A stretch of 64,000 nt of DNA, taken from positions 1-64,000 of the forward strand of contig NZ_JAVBXD010000002.1 in NCBI RefSeq assembly GCF_030756675.1, written 5' to 3'. Positions 26,339-37,727 of this stretch are shown in pieces. Made by a program: the position numbers and the translations under genes. The notes under the pieces were generated by a model. The model searched no databases and had not been told where the DNA came from. It saw only the letters and a list, made by a program, of their open reading frames with translations. This DNA comes from Bacillus multifaciens (GTDB lineage Bacteria > Bacillota > Bacilli > Bacillales > Bacillaceae_G). The stretch's first letter is position 1; every line of letters starts with the position of its first letter.

Positions 26339-27208
26339 TTGCTACGAGATTTATTCCTAAAGAAGAAAAAGTATGCTGCAATTCCTTCAGAGCAGGTACG
26401 AAAAGATGTACCGGACGGTGTCATGACAAAATGTCCGAAATGCAAAAAAATCATGTATACGAAAGAACTTCTGAAAAATTTAAAAGTATGTGTAAACTGT
26501 GGCTATCATCACCCGATGAATGCATGGGAGCGTCTTGAAAGTTTGTTAGATGAAAACTCATTTCGTGAATATGACAAAGAAATGATTTCGGCAAACCCGC
26601 TTCAATTCCCTGGCTATGAGGAGAAACTCGAGAGTGATCGTAAAAAAACTGGATTAAATGAAGCGGTTGTGACAGGAGAAGGAACAATCGAAAATATGCT
26701 GGTTGTTGTTGCGGTTATGGATTCAAGGTTTCGAATGGGAAGCATGGGCTCTGTTGTAGGTGAAAAAATTGCGCGTGCTGTTGAAAAAGCATATGAAATG
26801 AAAGTGCCGTTTCTTATTTTTACTGCATCAGGCGGAGCTCGTATGCAAGAGGGTATTTTAAGCTTAATGCAAATGGCGAAGACAAGTATAGCTTTGAAAA
26901 AACATAGCAATGCAGGTGGTTTATTCATTTCAATTATGACGCATCCAACGACGGGCGGGGTTTCTGCGAGTTTTGCTTCACTTGGTGATTATAATTTAGC
27001 GGAACCTGGTGCATTAATTGGATTTGCTGGTCGTCGTGTAATTGAACAGACGGTTCGTGAAAAATTGCCGGAGGATTTCCAAACGGCAGAATTCTTATTG
27101 GACCATGGACAATTAGATGCTGTTGTGCATCGCGATGATATGAGAGACACGCTCCGTAAGATTTTAGAAGTTCATCAAGGGGAGGAAGTGGCGTCATGGC
27201 AGAATTAG
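26339..27208 (+). CDS. accD: Acetyl-CoA carboxylase carboxyltransferase beta subunit
   Basis: A 289-residue subunit that with AccA transfers the carboxyl group from biotin to acetyl-CoA, the first step of fatty acid synthesis. The N-terminal zinc ribbon uses C32, C35, C51 and C54. The crotonase-like core has [10 protein letters not shown] (oxyanion-hole region) and [14 protein letters not shown] start after AAAGGAGG. It overlaps accA by 13 bp, indicating coupled 1:1 translation. Confidence 0.97.
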   Translation: MLRDLFLKKKKYAAIPSEQVRKDVPDGVMTKCPKCKKIMYTKELLKNLKVCVNCGYHHPMNAWERLESLLDENSFREYDKEMISANPLQFPGYEEKLESDRKKTGLNEAVVTGEGTIENMLVVVAVMDSRFRMGSMGSVVGEKIARAVEKAYEMKVPFLIFTASGGARMQEGILSLMQMAKTSIALKKHSNAGGLFISIMTHPTTGGVSASFASLGDYNLAEPGALIGFAGRRVIEQTVREKLPEDFQTAEFLLDHGQLDAVVHRDDMRDTLRKILEVHQGEEVASWQN

Positions 27209-28170
27209 AATTTGAAAAACCAGTTGTTGAGCTAAGAAATAAAATTAGCGAGTTAAAAGAGTATACGAAAAACAGCCAGATGGACTTCAGTGAAGAGATT
27301 CATATCTTGGAAGGAAAATTAGAGCACTTAGAAGAAGAAATATACGGTAACTTGAAAGTGTGGGACCGTGTTCAAATTGCTCGTCATGCAGAAAGACCGA
27401 CAACACTAGATTATATTGAACACCTATTCACTGATTTTTTTGAATGTCACGGAGATCGATTATTTGGTGATGATGCAGCAATTGTTGGCGGGATTGCGAA
27501 ATATAACGGGATGCCTGTTACAGTAATCGGTCATCAACGCGGGAAAGATACGAAAGAAAATATTCGCCGTAATTTCGGAATGCCTCATCCAGAAGGATAT
27601 CGTAAAGCGTTGCGTCTTATGAAGCAAGCTGAAAAATTTAATCGCCCAATCATCTGTTTTGTTGATACAAAAGGTGCATATCCAGGAAAGGCAGCTGAAG
27701 AGCGTGGACAAAGTGAAGCAATTGCACGCAATTTATTTGAAATGGCTGGACTGACTGTACCTGTTATTTGTATCGTAATTGGTGAAGGAGGAAGTGGCGG
27801 TGCGTTAGGCCTTGGTGTAGGTAACTATGTACACATGCTAGAAAACTCCACATATTCCGTTATTTCGCCTGAAGGAGCAGCGACAATTCTTTGGAAAGAT
27901 GCTACGAAATCAAAAGAAGCTGCAGAAACGATGAAAATTACAGCAGCTAATTTGAAAGAATTAGGTGTCATTGATGAAATTATTCCAGAAGCTCGCGGCG
28001 GTGCGCATCGCAACGTAGTGAAGCAAGCGGAATATATGAATCGTACGTTGCAGAAAACATTCCAACAATTAGAAGGCGTTTCGAAAGAGCAGCTAGTCGA
28101 AAATCGCTACGAAAAATTTATGAAAATTGGGCAAGTTTCGTTTTCAAACGCTTCCATTGGGGTAAAATAG
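27196..28170 (+). CDS. accA: Acetyl-CoA carboxylase carboxyltransferase alpha subunit
   Basis: A 324-residue partner of AccD in the carboxyltransferase. An N-terminal helical region (~1-60) is followed by the crotonase fold, with [34 protein letters not shown] and [21 protein letters not shown] lies inside the end of accD. It is probably cotranscribed with accD; the pfkA-pykA pair follows after a weak terminator. Confidence 0.97.
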   Translation: MAELEFEKPVVELRNKISELKEYTKNSQMDFSEEIHILEGKLEHLEEEIYGNLKVWDRVQIARHAERPTTLDYIEHLFTDFFECHGDRLFGDDAAIVGGIAKYNGMPVTVIGHQRGKDTKENIRRNFGMPHPEGYRKALRLMKQAEKFNRPIICFVDTKGAYPGKAAEERGQSEAIARNLFEMAGLTVPVICIVIGEGGSGGALGLGVGNYVHMLENSTYSVISPEGAATILWKDATKSKEAAETMKITAANLKELGVIDEIIPEARGGAHRNVVKQAEYMNRTLQKTFQQLEGVSKEQLVENRYEKFMKIGQVSFSNASIGVK

Positions 28171-28176
28171 TAAAAG

Positions 28177-28209
28177 CGTGCGTTCCATCTCGCGAATGCA
28201 CGTTTTTCT
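28177..28209 (+). terminator. accDA terminator (imperfect)
   Basis: Arms CGTGCGTTC/GAATGCACG (one mismatch) followed by TTTTTCTT. Confidence 0.6.
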
Positions 28210-28294
28210 TATGAAAAAAGACACATCTTCTCCATTGTCATTTTATATTTTTTCATGTTATTTTATTATAGGGCAAATAATCTTTATGAGGTGA

Positions 28295-29260
<966 letters not shown>

Positions 29261-29279
29261 TTGGTGTAATATAAAGTTA

Positions 29280-29295
29280 TTGGTAACGTTTTCAT
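29280..29295 (+). promoter_or_regulatory. cre-like CcpA site between pfkA and pykA
   Basis: TTGGTAACGTTTTCAT matches every position of the pattern WTGNNARCGNWWWCAW. It lies inside the pfkA-pykA gap, 20 bp before the pykA start, where it could act by roadblock or serve an internal promoter. Confidence 0.5.
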
Positions 29296-29314
29296 AAATC
29301 TTTGGAGGTGCGGT

Positions 29315-31072
29315 ATGCGCAAAACTAAAATTGTATGTACAATTGGTCCCGCTAGTGAAAGTATTGAGAAATTAGAACAATTAATCGGAGCAGGTATGAA
29401 CGTTTGTCGTTTAAACTTCTCTCACGGTAGTCATGAAGAGCATGGATTACGTATTCAAACGATTCGTGAGGCTGCAAAGAAAACAGGTAAAACTGTAGCA
29501 ATCTTACTTGATACAAAAGGCCCGGAAATTCGTACACATGACTTTGTAGACGGACAAGCTGAATTAAAAACAGGTGCAGAAGTTGTTATTTCTACAGAGC
29601 AAGTGCTAGGAACTGCTGAAAAGTTTTCTGTAACTTACGCAGGACTTTATGACGATGTAGACCCAGGTTCTCGCATTCTAATTGATGACGGTCTTATTGA
29701 GTTAGAAGTAATTGAAAAAGCAAACGGCGATATCCGCACAAAAGTATTAAACAGCGGTATGGTAAAAAATAAAAAAGGTGTAAACGTACCAAACGTAAGC
29801 ATTAAGCTTCCTGGTATTACAGAAAAAGATATTCAAGATATCGTCTTCGGTATTGAGCAAGGTGTTGACTTTATTGCGGCATCTTTCGTACGTAAAGCAT
29901 CTGACGTATTAGAAATTCGTGAGCTATTAGAAGCACACGGCGCAGGATACATTCAAATTATTCCAAAAATCGAGAACCAAGAAGGTATCGATAATATCGA
30001 CTCTATCCTAGAAGTTTCTGACGGTTTAATGGTAGCGCGCGGTGACATGGGTGTAGAAATTCCACCAGAAGAAGTACCGTTAGTGCAAAAGCGTCTAATT
30101 AAAAAATGTAACGTACTAGGAAAGCCAGTTATCACTGCAACGCAAATGTTAGATTCTATGCAACGTAACCCTCGTCCGACACGCGCAGAAGCAAGTGACG
30201 TAGCGAACGCTATTTTCGACGGTACAGATGCAATCATGCTTTCTGGTGAAACAGCAGCAGGCTTATACCCAGTTGAAGCAGTAAAAATGATGGCAAATAT
30301 TTCACTTCGTGTTGAAAAATCACTACAATACGAAGATATGTTCCAAAAACGCCTGAAAGAGCAATCTTACTCAATCACAGATGCAATTAGTCAATCTGTT
30401 GCACATACAGCGCTTGCACTTGATGTAGCGGCAATCGTAGCTCCTACAGAAAGTGGATATACTGCAAAAATGATTTCTAAGTATCGTCCGAAATCTCCAA
30501 TTGTAGCTGTAACATCTAATGAACAAGTATGTCGTCGTCTTGCGCTATCTTGGGGTGTACAAGCGTTTATGGCAGAAGAAAAAGCAAAATCTACAGATGA
30601 AATGTTAGAAACAGCGATTCAAACAGCTATGGATGCAGAAATGATTGGTCTTGGTGATACAGTTGTAATCACTGCTGGTGTACCGCTTGCTGAAACTGGC
30701 ACAACAAACTTAATGAAAATTCATGTTGTTGGCGAACAAATTGCTAAAGGGCAAGGGATTGGTCGTAAAACAGCAAAAGGTAAAGTTGTTGTAGCAAAAA
30801 CAGCTGAGGAAGCATTAGCGAACGTAACAGAAGGTTCTATTCTTGTTACAGTAAGCACTGATAAAGATATGATTCCTGCGATTGAAAAAGCAGCAGCACT
30901 TGTTGTAGAAGAAGGCGGATTAACAAGCCATGCAGCGGTTGTTGGTGTATCAATCGGTATTCCAGTTATCGTTGGTGTAACAACTGCAACTGCTACGTTA
31001 AAAAGCGGCCAAGAAGTAACAGTTGATGCAGCGCGTGGAATTGTATATAATGGACATGCGGAAGTGCTATAA
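29315..31072 (+). CDS. pykA: Pyruvate kinase with C-terminal PEP-utilizer domain
   Basis: A 585-residue glycolytic enzyme making pyruvate and ATP from phosphoenolpyruvate. The TIM-barrel core has [12 protein letters not shown] and the signature [10 protein letters not shown]; the C-terminal kinase domain ends near residue 470. An extra domain (~480-585) has [10 protein letters not shown], the swivelling phosphohistidine motif of PEP-utilising enzymes. This extension is normal in Bacillus pyruvate kinases. GGAGGTG start; strong terminator after. Confidence 0.97.
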   Translation: MRKTKIVCTIGPASESIEKLEQLIGAGMNVCRLNFSHGSHEEHGLRIQTIREAAKKTGKTVAILLDTKGPEIRTHDFVDGQAELKTGAEVVISTEQVLGTAEKFSVTYAGLYDDVDPGSRILIDDGLIELEVIEKANGDIRTKVLNSGMVKNKKGVNVPNVSIKLPGITEKDIQDIVFGIEQGVDFIAASFVRKASDVLEIRELLEAHGAGYIQIIPKIENQEGIDNIDSILEVSDGLMVARGDMGVEIPPEEVPLVQKRLIKKCNVLGKPVITATQMLDSMQRNPRPTRAEASDVANAIFDGTDAIMLSGETAAGLYPVEAVKMMANISLRVEKSLQYEDMFQKRLKEQSYSITDAISQSVAHTALALDVAAIVAPTESGYTAKMISKYRPKSPIVAVTSNEQVCRRLALSWGVQAFMAEEKAKSTDEMLETAIQTAMDAEMIGLGDTVVITAGVPLAETGTTNLMKIHVVGEQIAKGQGIGRKTAKGKVVVAKTAEEALANVTEGSILVTVSTDKDMIPAIEKAAALVVEEGGLTSHAAVVGVSIGIPVIVGVTTATATLKSGQEVTVDAARGIVYNGHAEVL

Positions 31073-31087
31073 GTAATAAGATGTGGG

Positions 31088-31117
31088 GAAGGATGCAAAT
31101 CCTTCTCTTTTTTTTAC
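31088..31117 (+). terminator. pykA terminator
   Basis: Arms GAAGGAT/ATCCTTC with a 4-nt loop, then CTCTTTTTTTT. Confidence 0.8.
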
Positions 31118-31159
31118 AAAATTTGAAAATATAATGATTTAGAAAAAGAGGTGAGAGGA

Positions 31160-31549
31160 ATGAAGGTGTTTCTCTTTTTGTTTATTTTAATTCCAGCGTT
31201 AGAAATTACGGTGCTAATCGGATCGAGTCAGTGGGTTGGGTTATGGCCAACATTTTGTGTCATTATGCTAACGAGTATAATTGGAGCATATATAGCAAAG
31301 CGACAAGGGTTAGCTGTATGGAGAGATATTCAGTTTCGACTCGGTAGAGGTGAGATTCCAGGCGATGCGGTATTGGATGCAATTTGTATTTTTGCTGGCG
31401 GTATACTTTTAATGATTCCTGGCTATATAACGGATTGTGTAGGAATGGTTTTACTGATTCCGGTAGCGAGGAAGCCAGTGAAATATATAATCATCAAATG
31501 GATGGAACGAAAAATAAATCGAAACAATACAATTATTGTGCAAAAATAG
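31160..31549 (+). CDS. fxsA: FxsA family membrane protein
   Basis: A 129-residue inner-membrane protein with three hydrophobic segments. The family motif LEITVLIGSSQWVG is in the first loop, and IPGYITDCVGMVLLIP is at ~85-100. FxsA is best known for limiting F-exclusion of phage T7 in E. coli; its normal role is unknown. The ATG at 31160 with GAGGTGAGAGGA is preferred over an in-frame GTG. Position after pykA is conserved in Bacillus. Confidence 0.9.
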   Translation: MKVFLFLFILIPALEITVLIGSSQWVGLWPTFCVIMLTSIIGAYIAKRQGLAVWRDIQFRLGRGEIPGDAVLDAICIFAGGILLMIPGYITDCVGMVLLIPVARKPVKYIIIKWMERKINRNNTIIVQK

Positions 31550-31588
31550 CGCTTGAGAGAGAAAAACTCTTCAAGCGTTATTTTTTGT
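31549..31588 (+). terminator. fxsA terminator
   Basis: Arms CGCTTGA/TTCAAGCG around an A-rich loop, followed by TTATTTTTTG. Confidence 0.7.
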
Positions 31589-31666
31589 CGGAAAAACAGA
31601 TGGATATTTATTCACTTGTAGAAAAAAGAAGAAAATTATAGTATTTTTATTCATTTTTATAAATAA

Positions 31667-31695
31667 AAAAACAAGGAGGGGATTCTCCTTGTTTT
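31667..31695 (-). terminator. ytvI terminator
   Basis: Arms AAAACAAGGAG/CTCCTTGTTTT with T-rich sequence after it on the minus strand. Confidence 0.8.
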
Positions 31696-31709
31696 AGGTG
31701 ATTTAGCTA

Positions 31710-32816
31710 TTACCCTTTTATAAACTTCCAAAGGTCTTTAAATACATTTGCTTTATGCAATGTGTTTAATAAAACGAGTGTGACAGGACCGATAATTAAC
31801 CCTAAAAAACCAAATAGTTTAAATCCGATAAATAAAGAAAATAACGTTGGCAGTGGATCAAGTCCAATGTTAGATGATAATACCTTTGGTTCCATTAATT
31901 GACGCTGCACAATGACAACGATATATAAAATAAGTAAACCAAGCGCGAGGGCAGTATTTCCTGTAAAGAATACATAAAGGATCCATGGAACGAAAACAGT
32001 GCCTGTTCCTAAGTATGGAAGTAAATCTACAACTCCTGTAATAAGGGCAATTGTAATTGCGTACGGTACACGCAAAATTAATAGGCCAATTAGAACGATA
32101 ATGGTCGTCATAGATATGAGAGTAAATTGTGCTTTCACGAATCCAAACAAAGCTTTTCGTAAATCAACAAAAATTGTTTTTCCATAACCGTGTAATCGAT
32201 TAGGTAATAACTTCTCTATTTTACGAGCAAGGCGGTGCCAGTCATAGCTAATAAAGAAAGTAGCTAACAAGATGAATACAAGAACAGTTAAGGTGGTCGG
32301 AAGAGCGCTAATGAAGTTTGTTAATCCGCTAATAATGGCTGTCAAAATGGATTTCATTTGTTGCGTTGCTTCTGCACCAAGGTTTTGAATGTTTGTTGTA
32401 ATCGTACTTTGTTGTGTTGCACCGAGATGGTTAAATTTAGCAATTAAATCGTTGTAGAGTGGCATAATATTGGTAAGTGCAAATTCCTGTAAGTATTGAA
32501 CGAGAGACGGGAATTTTTCTGGTACGATTTGTAACAAATAGGTTGCTGCGGAAATAGCTTCTGTTACAAGATACGTAACGAGCCCAACGATAGCGCCAAA
32601 CACAAGAATGAGGCTAATTAGGACAGACAAAGCACGAGGAAATCGCAGTTTTCGATCGAGAAAGTTTACAACTGGATTAATCAAATATGCAATTGCAAAA
32701 GCGATAATAAATGGATAGACAAGACCTGCTATATACAGAAGCGCGCATATTCCTAATATAGTTGCTGCAATAACAAAGAGAAGTCGAAGTGCAATGTAGA
32801 GTGAATTTCGATTCAA
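31710..32816 (-). CDS. ytvI: AI-2E family transporter, sporulation protein YtvI
   Basis: A 368-residue membrane protein with about seven to eight hydrophobic segments, two at the N terminus and the rest after residue 150. The family signature DLLPYLGTGTVFVPW is at ~265-280 and a GLDPLPTLFSLFIGFKLFG stretch follows. This is the YtvI subgroup, linked to sporulation in Bacillus. TTG start after GGAGGG. It points away from ytwI. Confidence 0.9.
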   Translation of the reverse strand: MNRNSLYIALRLLFVIAATILGICALLYIAGLVYPFIIAFAIAYLINPVVNFLDRKLRFPRALSVLISLILVFGAIVGLVTYLVTEAISAATYLLQIVPEKFPSLVQYLQEFALTNIMPLYNDLIAKFNHLGATQQSTITTNIQNLGAEATQQMKSILTAIISGLTNFISALPTTLTVLVFILLATFFISYDWHRLARKIEKLLPNRLHGYGKTIFVDLRKALFGFVKAQFTLISMTTIIVLIGLLILRVPYAITIALITGVVDLLPYLGTGTVFVPWILYVFFTGNTALALGLLILYIVVIVQRQLMEPKVLSSNIGLDPLPTLFSLFIGFKLFGFLGLIIGPVTLVLLNTLHKANVFKDLWKFIKG

Positions 32817-32947
32817 AGGTGTTTTCCCTCCTCTATAAAAATGTCACGTATGAGCGAAGCTTGTGTAATTATTCACTTGAAAGTATACATCAAATGATGA
32901 GGTGCTTTCATGCCTCTTTTGTAAATGGTATGATGTAATATAGATTA

Positions 32948-32985
32948 TTTCTTTCTTATTTTACCTTGTTCTTATAAGAAAGAAA
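32948..32985. repeat. 12-bp-arm inverted repeat before ytwI
   Basis: Perfect arms TTTCTTTCTTAT and ATAAGAAAGAAA 14 bp apart in the ytvI-ytwI gap. No T-run follows. It could be an operator for the divergent pair or an mRNA hairpin. Confidence 0.4.
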
Positions 32986-33109
32986 AGGAAAGTGATCACT
33001 TTTGGTGTAAGTGGAAACGATTCTCTATTTGAAGGGTGAATTCCTTTTTTATTTTAGAAAAGGGACATATTTGAGAGCTCTTCATTATTTTCAGAAAGGA
33101 TGTGACATC

Positions 33110-33571
33110 ATGATTAGTCAGTCAACTTTATTTTTATTCATACTTCTTCTTGTTGGACTTATCGTGAAAAATCAATCTTTAACAGTAGCGGTTGGTGTTT
33201 TATTTTTGCTGAAGTGGACGTTTTTAGGAGATAAGATTTTCCCTTATTTGCAAACGAAAGGAATTAACCTCGGGGTTACAGTTATAACAATTGCGGTCCT
33301 TGTTCCGATTGCAACAGGAGAAATTGGATTTAAGCAGCTTGTAGAGGCGACAAAATCTTATTATGCTTGGATTGCTCTTGCTTCAGGTATTGCAGTGGCG
33401 CTTCTTGCAAAAGGCGGTGTACAACTTTTAGCACATGATCCGCACATAACGACCGCTCTTGTATTTGGAACAATTCTTGCAGTAGCACTGTTTAATGGAG
33501 TTGCGGTAGGACCGTTAATTGGAGCAGGAATTGCCTATGCTGTAATGAACATTATACAGCTGTTTAAATAA
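33110..33571 (+). CDS. ytwI: DUF441 family membrane protein YtwI
   Basis: A 153-residue membrane protein with four hydrophobic segments and the family stretch GINLGVTVITIAVLVPIATG. Length fits UPF0756/DUF441. The frame is open to 33011, but AAAGGATG before the ATG at 33110 and family length decide the start. Function unknown. It precedes citZ, as in B. subtilis. Confidence 0.9.
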   Translation: MISQSTLFLFILLLVGLIVKNQSLTVAVGVLFLLKWTFLGDKIFPYLQTKGINLGVTVITIAVLVPIATGEIGFKQLVEATKSYYAWIALASGIAVALLAKGGVQLLAHDPHITTALVFGTILAVALFNGVAVGPLIGAGIAYAVMNIIQLFK

Positions 33572-34016
33572 AAAAATTTATTTTAATATAAATTTTTTGA
33601 ATTCTTTCCATTCACAAAAGTCAGATAATTGTTTATAATGTACTTAAGGCACTTCTTCGAGTTACATAACAGCATAGACCTACACCAGATAAAATAAAAA
33701 TAACATGAAATAATTTTGTTAATTTCGTTAATTTTGTTAATATTGTTTTATGCTGTTTTTATAAGAAAGCTCTCCGAAATTATATTTCCTCACTATGTGT
33801 CGTTTTTGGCGTGGGGGTTCGGGGAGAAGCTCACGCCCATGCTACAAAGTGTGGGACGATAGATAGATGTAAAAATGGTAATGATTGTGCCATTGTGTAT
33901 TTCGCGTGTTTAAGAGGTGAACGGGTGCTCATTCACTTTCTTGAACAGTGGAACACATTTAATTGAGAAAAAAGTATTAGGTAGGGGAGAAATTTCGCGG
34001 AAAAGGAGAGATTATA
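33572..34016 (+). promoter_or_regulatory. Long citZ leader / promoter region
   Basis: No gene in 445 bp. Seen: three spaced GTTAAT direct repeats (33718-33745), a TATAAT-like box near 33635, and an inverted pair AAGCTCTCCGAA (33768-33779) with TTCGGGGAGAAGCT (33817-33830). The second flanks a GGCGTG/CACGCC stem. This suggests regulator sites and a structured 5' leader for citZ. I do not recognise a known riboswitch; a CcpA cre box was not evident. Confidence 0.4.
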
Positions 34017-35135
34017 ATGACTGTTATTCGAGGTTTAGAAGGGGTAGTAGCAACAACATCATCTGTAAGTTCTATTATTGATGATACATTAACTTATGTG
34101 GGATATAATATCGATGATTTAGCTGAAAATGCTACATTTGAAGAAGTTGTATATTTATTATGGCATCGCAAGCTTCCAAATGAAGTAGAATTAGAGGAAT
34201 TAAAAACACAGTTAGCCGAGCATGCGGCAGTGCCAAAAGATATTTTGGAATATTTAAAACACACAAACTTAACAGTTGCGCATCCAATGTCAGTTTTACG
34301 TACAGCAATTTCCATGCTATCATTGTATGATGAGAGTGCTGAATTAATGGATGGAGCGTCCAATTATTTGAAAGCGGTTAAATTACAGGCGCAAGTTGCA
34401 ACTCTTGTTGCAGCATATGCGAGAATTCGCAAGGGGTTACCTGTTATCGAGCCTCGTAAAGATTTATCATTAGCTGCAAACTTTTTATATATGTTAAATG
34501 ATCGTGAGCCAAATGAAGTTGAAATTGAAGCGTTTGATAAAGCGCTTGTCCTTCATGCGGATCATGAATTAAATGCATCTACTTTCACAGCACGTGTTTG
34601 TGTGGCTACACTTTCTGATGTATATTCCGGTATTACAGCAGCAATTGGTGCTTTGAAAGGACCACTTCATGGCGGAGCAAATGAAAACGTAATGAAGATG
34701 CTAATGGAAATTGGCGAAGAAGAAAATGTAGAATCATATATTCATAATGCACTTGACAATAAAGTGAAAATTATGGGCTTTGGTCATCGTGTATACCGCA
34801 ATGGTGATCCACGTGCAAAACATTTACGTGAAATGTCTAAGCGATTATGCGTGCTAAGTGGACAAGGGAAGTGGTATAATATGTCTATTAAAATTGAAGA
34901 GCTTGTAACTTCAGCAAAACAGCTTCCACCAAATGTAGATTTTTATTCTGCATCTGTGTATCATTGCTTAGGAATTGATCATGATTTATTTACACCAATC
35001 TTTGCAGTCAGCCGTATGTCTGGTTGGTTAGCTCATATTCTAGAACAATATGAAAATAACCGCCTAATCCGTCCGCGCGCAGATTATACTGGTCCGATTA
35101 ACCAACGCTATGTACCAATCGGACAAAGAGTGTAA
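34017..35135 (+). CDS. citZ: Citrate synthase
   Basis: A 372-residue enzyme condensing acetyl-CoA and oxaloacetate, the entry to the TCA cycle. Catalytic regions: GPLHGGANENVM (His) around residue 220, MGFGHRVYRNGDPRA (His) around 255, and the C-terminal Asp/Arg residues near 310. Length fits the bacterial short form. GGAGAG start. First gene of citZ-icd-mdh, with its own long leader and a terminator-like hairpin before icd. Confidence 0.97.
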   Translation: MTVIRGLEGVVATTSSVSSIIDDTLTYVGYNIDDLAENATFEEVVYLLWHRKLPNEVELEELKTQLAEHAAVPKDILEYLKHTNLTVAHPMSVLRTAISMLSLYDESAELMDGASNYLKAVKLQAQVATLVAAYARIRKGLPVIEPRKDLSLAANFLYMLNDREPNEVEIEAFDKALVLHADHELNASTFTARVCVATLSDVYSGITAAIGALKGPLHGGANENVMKMLMEIGEEENVESYIHNALDNKVKIMGFGHRVYRNGDPRAKHLREMSKRLCVLSGQGKWYNMSIKIEELVTSAKQLPPNVDFYSASVYHCLGIDHDLFTPIFAVSRMSGWLAHILEQYENNRLIRPRADYTGPINQRYVPIGQRV

Positions 35136-35204
35136 TGCGCTTTCATAAATCTGACTTTTTCGTAAAGAGATAATGATTGAAATATTTAAACTTAATTTGT
35201 GGTT

Positions 35205-35231
35205 TGAACTGAGGGATTTATCCCTCAGTTT
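35205..35231 (+). terminator. Hairpin between citZ and icd
   Basis: Arms GAACTGAGGGAT/ATCCCTCAGTTTC with almost no loop and no long T-run. It may reduce read-through from citZ to icd or stabilise the processed icd mRNA. Confidence 0.6.
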
Positions 35232-35267
35232 CATATATATGAAATTTCAAACATGGGGGTAATCACA

Positions 35268-36560
35268 TTGACTACAGGAGAAAAAATTACCGTAACAAAT
35301 GGTGTTATGAATGTACCTAACAATCCAATCATTCCTTTTATTGAAGGAGATGGAATTGGACCAGATATTTGGGCAGCAGCATCTCGCGTGTTAGAGGCAG
35401 CTGTTGAAAAAGCATATAATGGTGAAAAGAAAATTGTTTGGAAAGAAGTGCTTGCAGGGGAAAAAGCATTTAATCAAACAGGTGAGTGGTTACCAGAAGA
35501 AACATTAGAATTGATTCGCGAATATTTAATCGCAATTAAAGGACCGTTAACAACTCCTGTTGGCGGCGGAATTCGTTCTTTAAACGTAGCACTTCGTCAA
35601 GAATTAGACTTATACGTATGTTTACGTCCTGTTCGCTATTTTGATGGGGTTCCTTCTCCTATTAAGCGTCCAGAAGATACTGATATGGTGATTTTCCGTG
35701 AAAATACGGAGGATATCTACGCTGGTATTGAATATGCGCAAGGTTCTGAAGAAGTTCAAAAGCTTCTTGCATTTTTACAAAATGAAATGGGTGTGAAGAA
35801 AATCCGGTTCCCAGAAACTTCTGGACTTGGTATTAAACCAATTTCTGAAGAAGGTACAAAGCGTCTTGTTCGCGCTGCGATTCAATATGCAATTAATGAA
35901 AAACGTTCTTCTGTTACATTAGTTCATAAAGGTAACATTATGAAATTTACAGAAGGTGCTTTCAAAAACTGGGGTTATGAAGTAGCAGAACAAGAATTTG
36001 GCGACAAAGTATTTACTTGGGCTGAATATGATCGCATTGTTGAGAAAGAAGGAAAAGACGCTGCGAATAAAGCGATGGCAGACGCAGAAGCTGCTGGAAA
36101 AATCATTGTAAAAGATTCAATAGCAGATATTTTCTTACAACAAATCTTAACACGTCCACGCGAGTTCGACGTTGTAGCAACAATGAACTTAAATGGCGAT
36201 TATATTTCTGATGCACTTGCAGCACAAGTTGGCGGCATCGGTATTGCACCTGGCGCTAACATTAACTATGTTACGGGACATGCTATTTTTGAAGCGACAC
36301 ATGGTACAGCTCCAAAATATGCAGGTTTAGATAAAGTAAATCCTTCTTCAGTTCTTCTTTCAGGGGTATTGATGTTAGAACATTTAGGATGGAATGAAGC
36401 AGCGAAATTAGTTACTAATTCTGTAGAGAAAACAATTGCTTCAAAAGTGGTAACATATGACTTCGCGCGTCTAATGGAAGGTGCAACTGAAGTGAAATGT
36501 TCCGAATTTGCTGACGCCCTTATTAACAATATGGACGCAGCGGTTATTAAGAACGCATAA
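35268..36560 (+). CDS. icd: Isocitrate dehydrogenase (NADP)
   Basis: A 430-residue enzyme converting isocitrate to 2-oxoglutarate and CO2. The phosphate-binding region [11 protein letters not shown] (~22-32), [17 protein letters not shown] with the substrate-binding serine (~105-120), and [17 protein letters not shown] (~305) are intact. TTG at 35268 after GGGGG gives the expected N terminus [11 protein letters not shown]; the ATG at 35253 overlaps that Shine-Dalgarno and is less likely. Middle gene of citZ-icd-mdh. Confidence 0.97.
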   Translation: MTTGEKITVTNGVMNVPNNPIIPFIEGDGIGPDIWAAASRVLEAAVEKAYNGEKKIVWKEVLAGEKAFNQTGEWLPEETLELIREYLIAIKGPLTTPVGGGIRSLNVALRQELDLYVCLRPVRYFDGVPSPIKRPEDTDMVIFRENTEDIYAGIEYAQGSEEVQKLLAFLQNEMGVKKIRFPETSGLGIKPISEEGTKRLVRAAIQYAINEKRSSVTLVHKGNIMKFTEGAFKNWGYEVAEQEFGDKVFTWAEYDRIVEKEGKDAANKAMADAEAAGKIIVKDSIADIFLQQILTRPREFDVVATMNLNGDYISDALAAQVGGIGIAPGANINYVTGHAIFEATHGTAPKYAGLDKVNPSSVLLSGVLMLEHLGWNEAAKLVTNSVEKTIASKVVTYDFARLMEGATEVKCSEFADALINNMDAAVIKNA

Positions 36561-36580
36561 TTTAAAGTGGGGGAGAAATT

Positions 36581-37519
36581 ATGACGATCAAACGCAAAAA
36601 AGTTTCAGTCATCGGTGCGGGATTTACAGGGGCAACAGCAGCATTCTTATTGGCGCAAAAAGAATTAGCAGACGTTGTATTAGTGGACATTCCACAACTT
36701 GAAAATCCAACAAAAGGGAAAGCGTTAGATATGTTAGAAGCAAGCCCTATACAAGGTTTCGATGCTAACATTATCGGCACATCTGATTACGCAGATACAG
36801 CTAATTCTGACGTTGTAATTATTACGGCAGGTATCGCTCGTAAGCCAGGTATGAGCCGTGATGATTTAGTAGCAACAAACTCTAAAATTATGAAAAGTGT
36901 AACGCAGGAAATTGCGAAATATTCTCCGAATACAATTATTATTGTATTAACAAATCCAGTTGATGCAATGACATATTCTGTATTTAAAGAAGCTGGATTC
37001 CCGAAAGAGCGCGTTATCGGTCAATCTGGTGTATTAGATACAGCTCGTTTCCGTACATTTGTTGCACAAGAATTAAATCTATCTGTGAAAGATATTACAG
37101 GATTTGTTCTTGGTGGACACGGTGATGAGATGGTGCCGCTTGTTCGTTATTCTTATGCAGGTGGTATTCCACTTGAAACATTAATTCCGAAAGAACGCCT
37201 AGATGCGATTGTTGAACGCACTCGTAAAGGCGGCGGTGAAATTGTAAATCTATTAGGAAATGGTAGTGCATACTATGCACCAGCTGCTTCTTTAGTAGAA
37301 ATGGCTGAGGCAATCTTAAAAGACCAACGCCGTGTATTACCAGCTATTGCATACCTTGAAGGTGAATATGGCTATAGCGATCTTTACTTAGGTGTTCCAG
37401 TTATCCTTGGTGGTAACGGAATTGAAAAGATTATTGAATTAGATCTTCTTCCAGAAGAAAAAGAAGGATTAGATCGTTCTGTAGAATCTATACGCAGTGT
37501 AATGAAAGTTCTTGCATAA
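36581..37519 (+). CDS. mdh: Malate dehydrogenase
   Basis: A 312-residue enzyme of the LDH-like malate dehydrogenase group, oxidising malate to oxaloacetate with NAD+. The Rossmann loop GAGFTGAT is at residues 12-19, [11 protein letters not shown] at ~123-133, and the catalytic His in [10 protein letters not shown] at ~180. GGGGGAGA RBS, 20 bp after icd. A strong terminator closes the TCA cluster. Confidence 0.98.
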   Translation: MTIKRKKVSVIGAGFTGATAAFLLAQKELADVVLVDIPQLENPTKGKALDMLEASPIQGFDANIIGTSDYADTANSDVVIITAGIARKPGMSRDDLVATNSKIMKSVTQEIAKYSPNTIIIVLTNPVDAMTYSVFKEAGFPKERVIGQSGVLDTARFRTFVAQELNLSVKDITGFVLGGHGDEMVPLVRYSYAGGIPLETLIPKERLDAIVERTRKGGGEIVNLLGNGSAYYAPAASLVEMAEAILKDQRRVLPAIAYLEGEYGYSDLYLGVPVILGGNGIEKIIELDLLPEEKEGLDRSVESIRSVMKVLA

Positions 37520-37530
37520 AAAAAGAAAGA

Positions 37531-37559
37531 AAAAGATTCGGGGGCTCCCGAATCTTTTT
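37531..37559 (+). terminator. citZ-icd-mdh terminator
   Basis: Arms AAAAGATTCGGG/CCCGAATCTTTT with a GGCT loop and a T-run. Confidence 0.85.
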
Positions 37560-37591
37560 CCACTATTAGAAGGATATTTTTGTAAAATAAT

Positions 37592-37607
37592 TTGAAAGCG
37601 TTAACAA
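37592..37607 (+). promoter_or_regulatory. cre site upstream of the MaoC gene
   Basis: TTGAAAGCGTTAACAA fits all positions of WTGNNARCGNWWWCAW. It lies 120 bp before the MaoC-domain gene, in or just upstream of its promoter. Confidence 0.6.
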
Positions 37608-37727
37608 AGGGGTATCCTACACTATAAAACATAGACTTGTAGCGAATGTTCTCTCATCTTTATAAAGATTCGTATAATATACCACTTCGAGTAGGATAAT
37701 GAAAATATCGATCGGAGGGATTGTATC

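Noticed and set aside
31384-31641. 85-codon ORF overlapping the end of fxsA
   Set aside because: Out of frame with fxsA, covers its terminator, and has no RBS.
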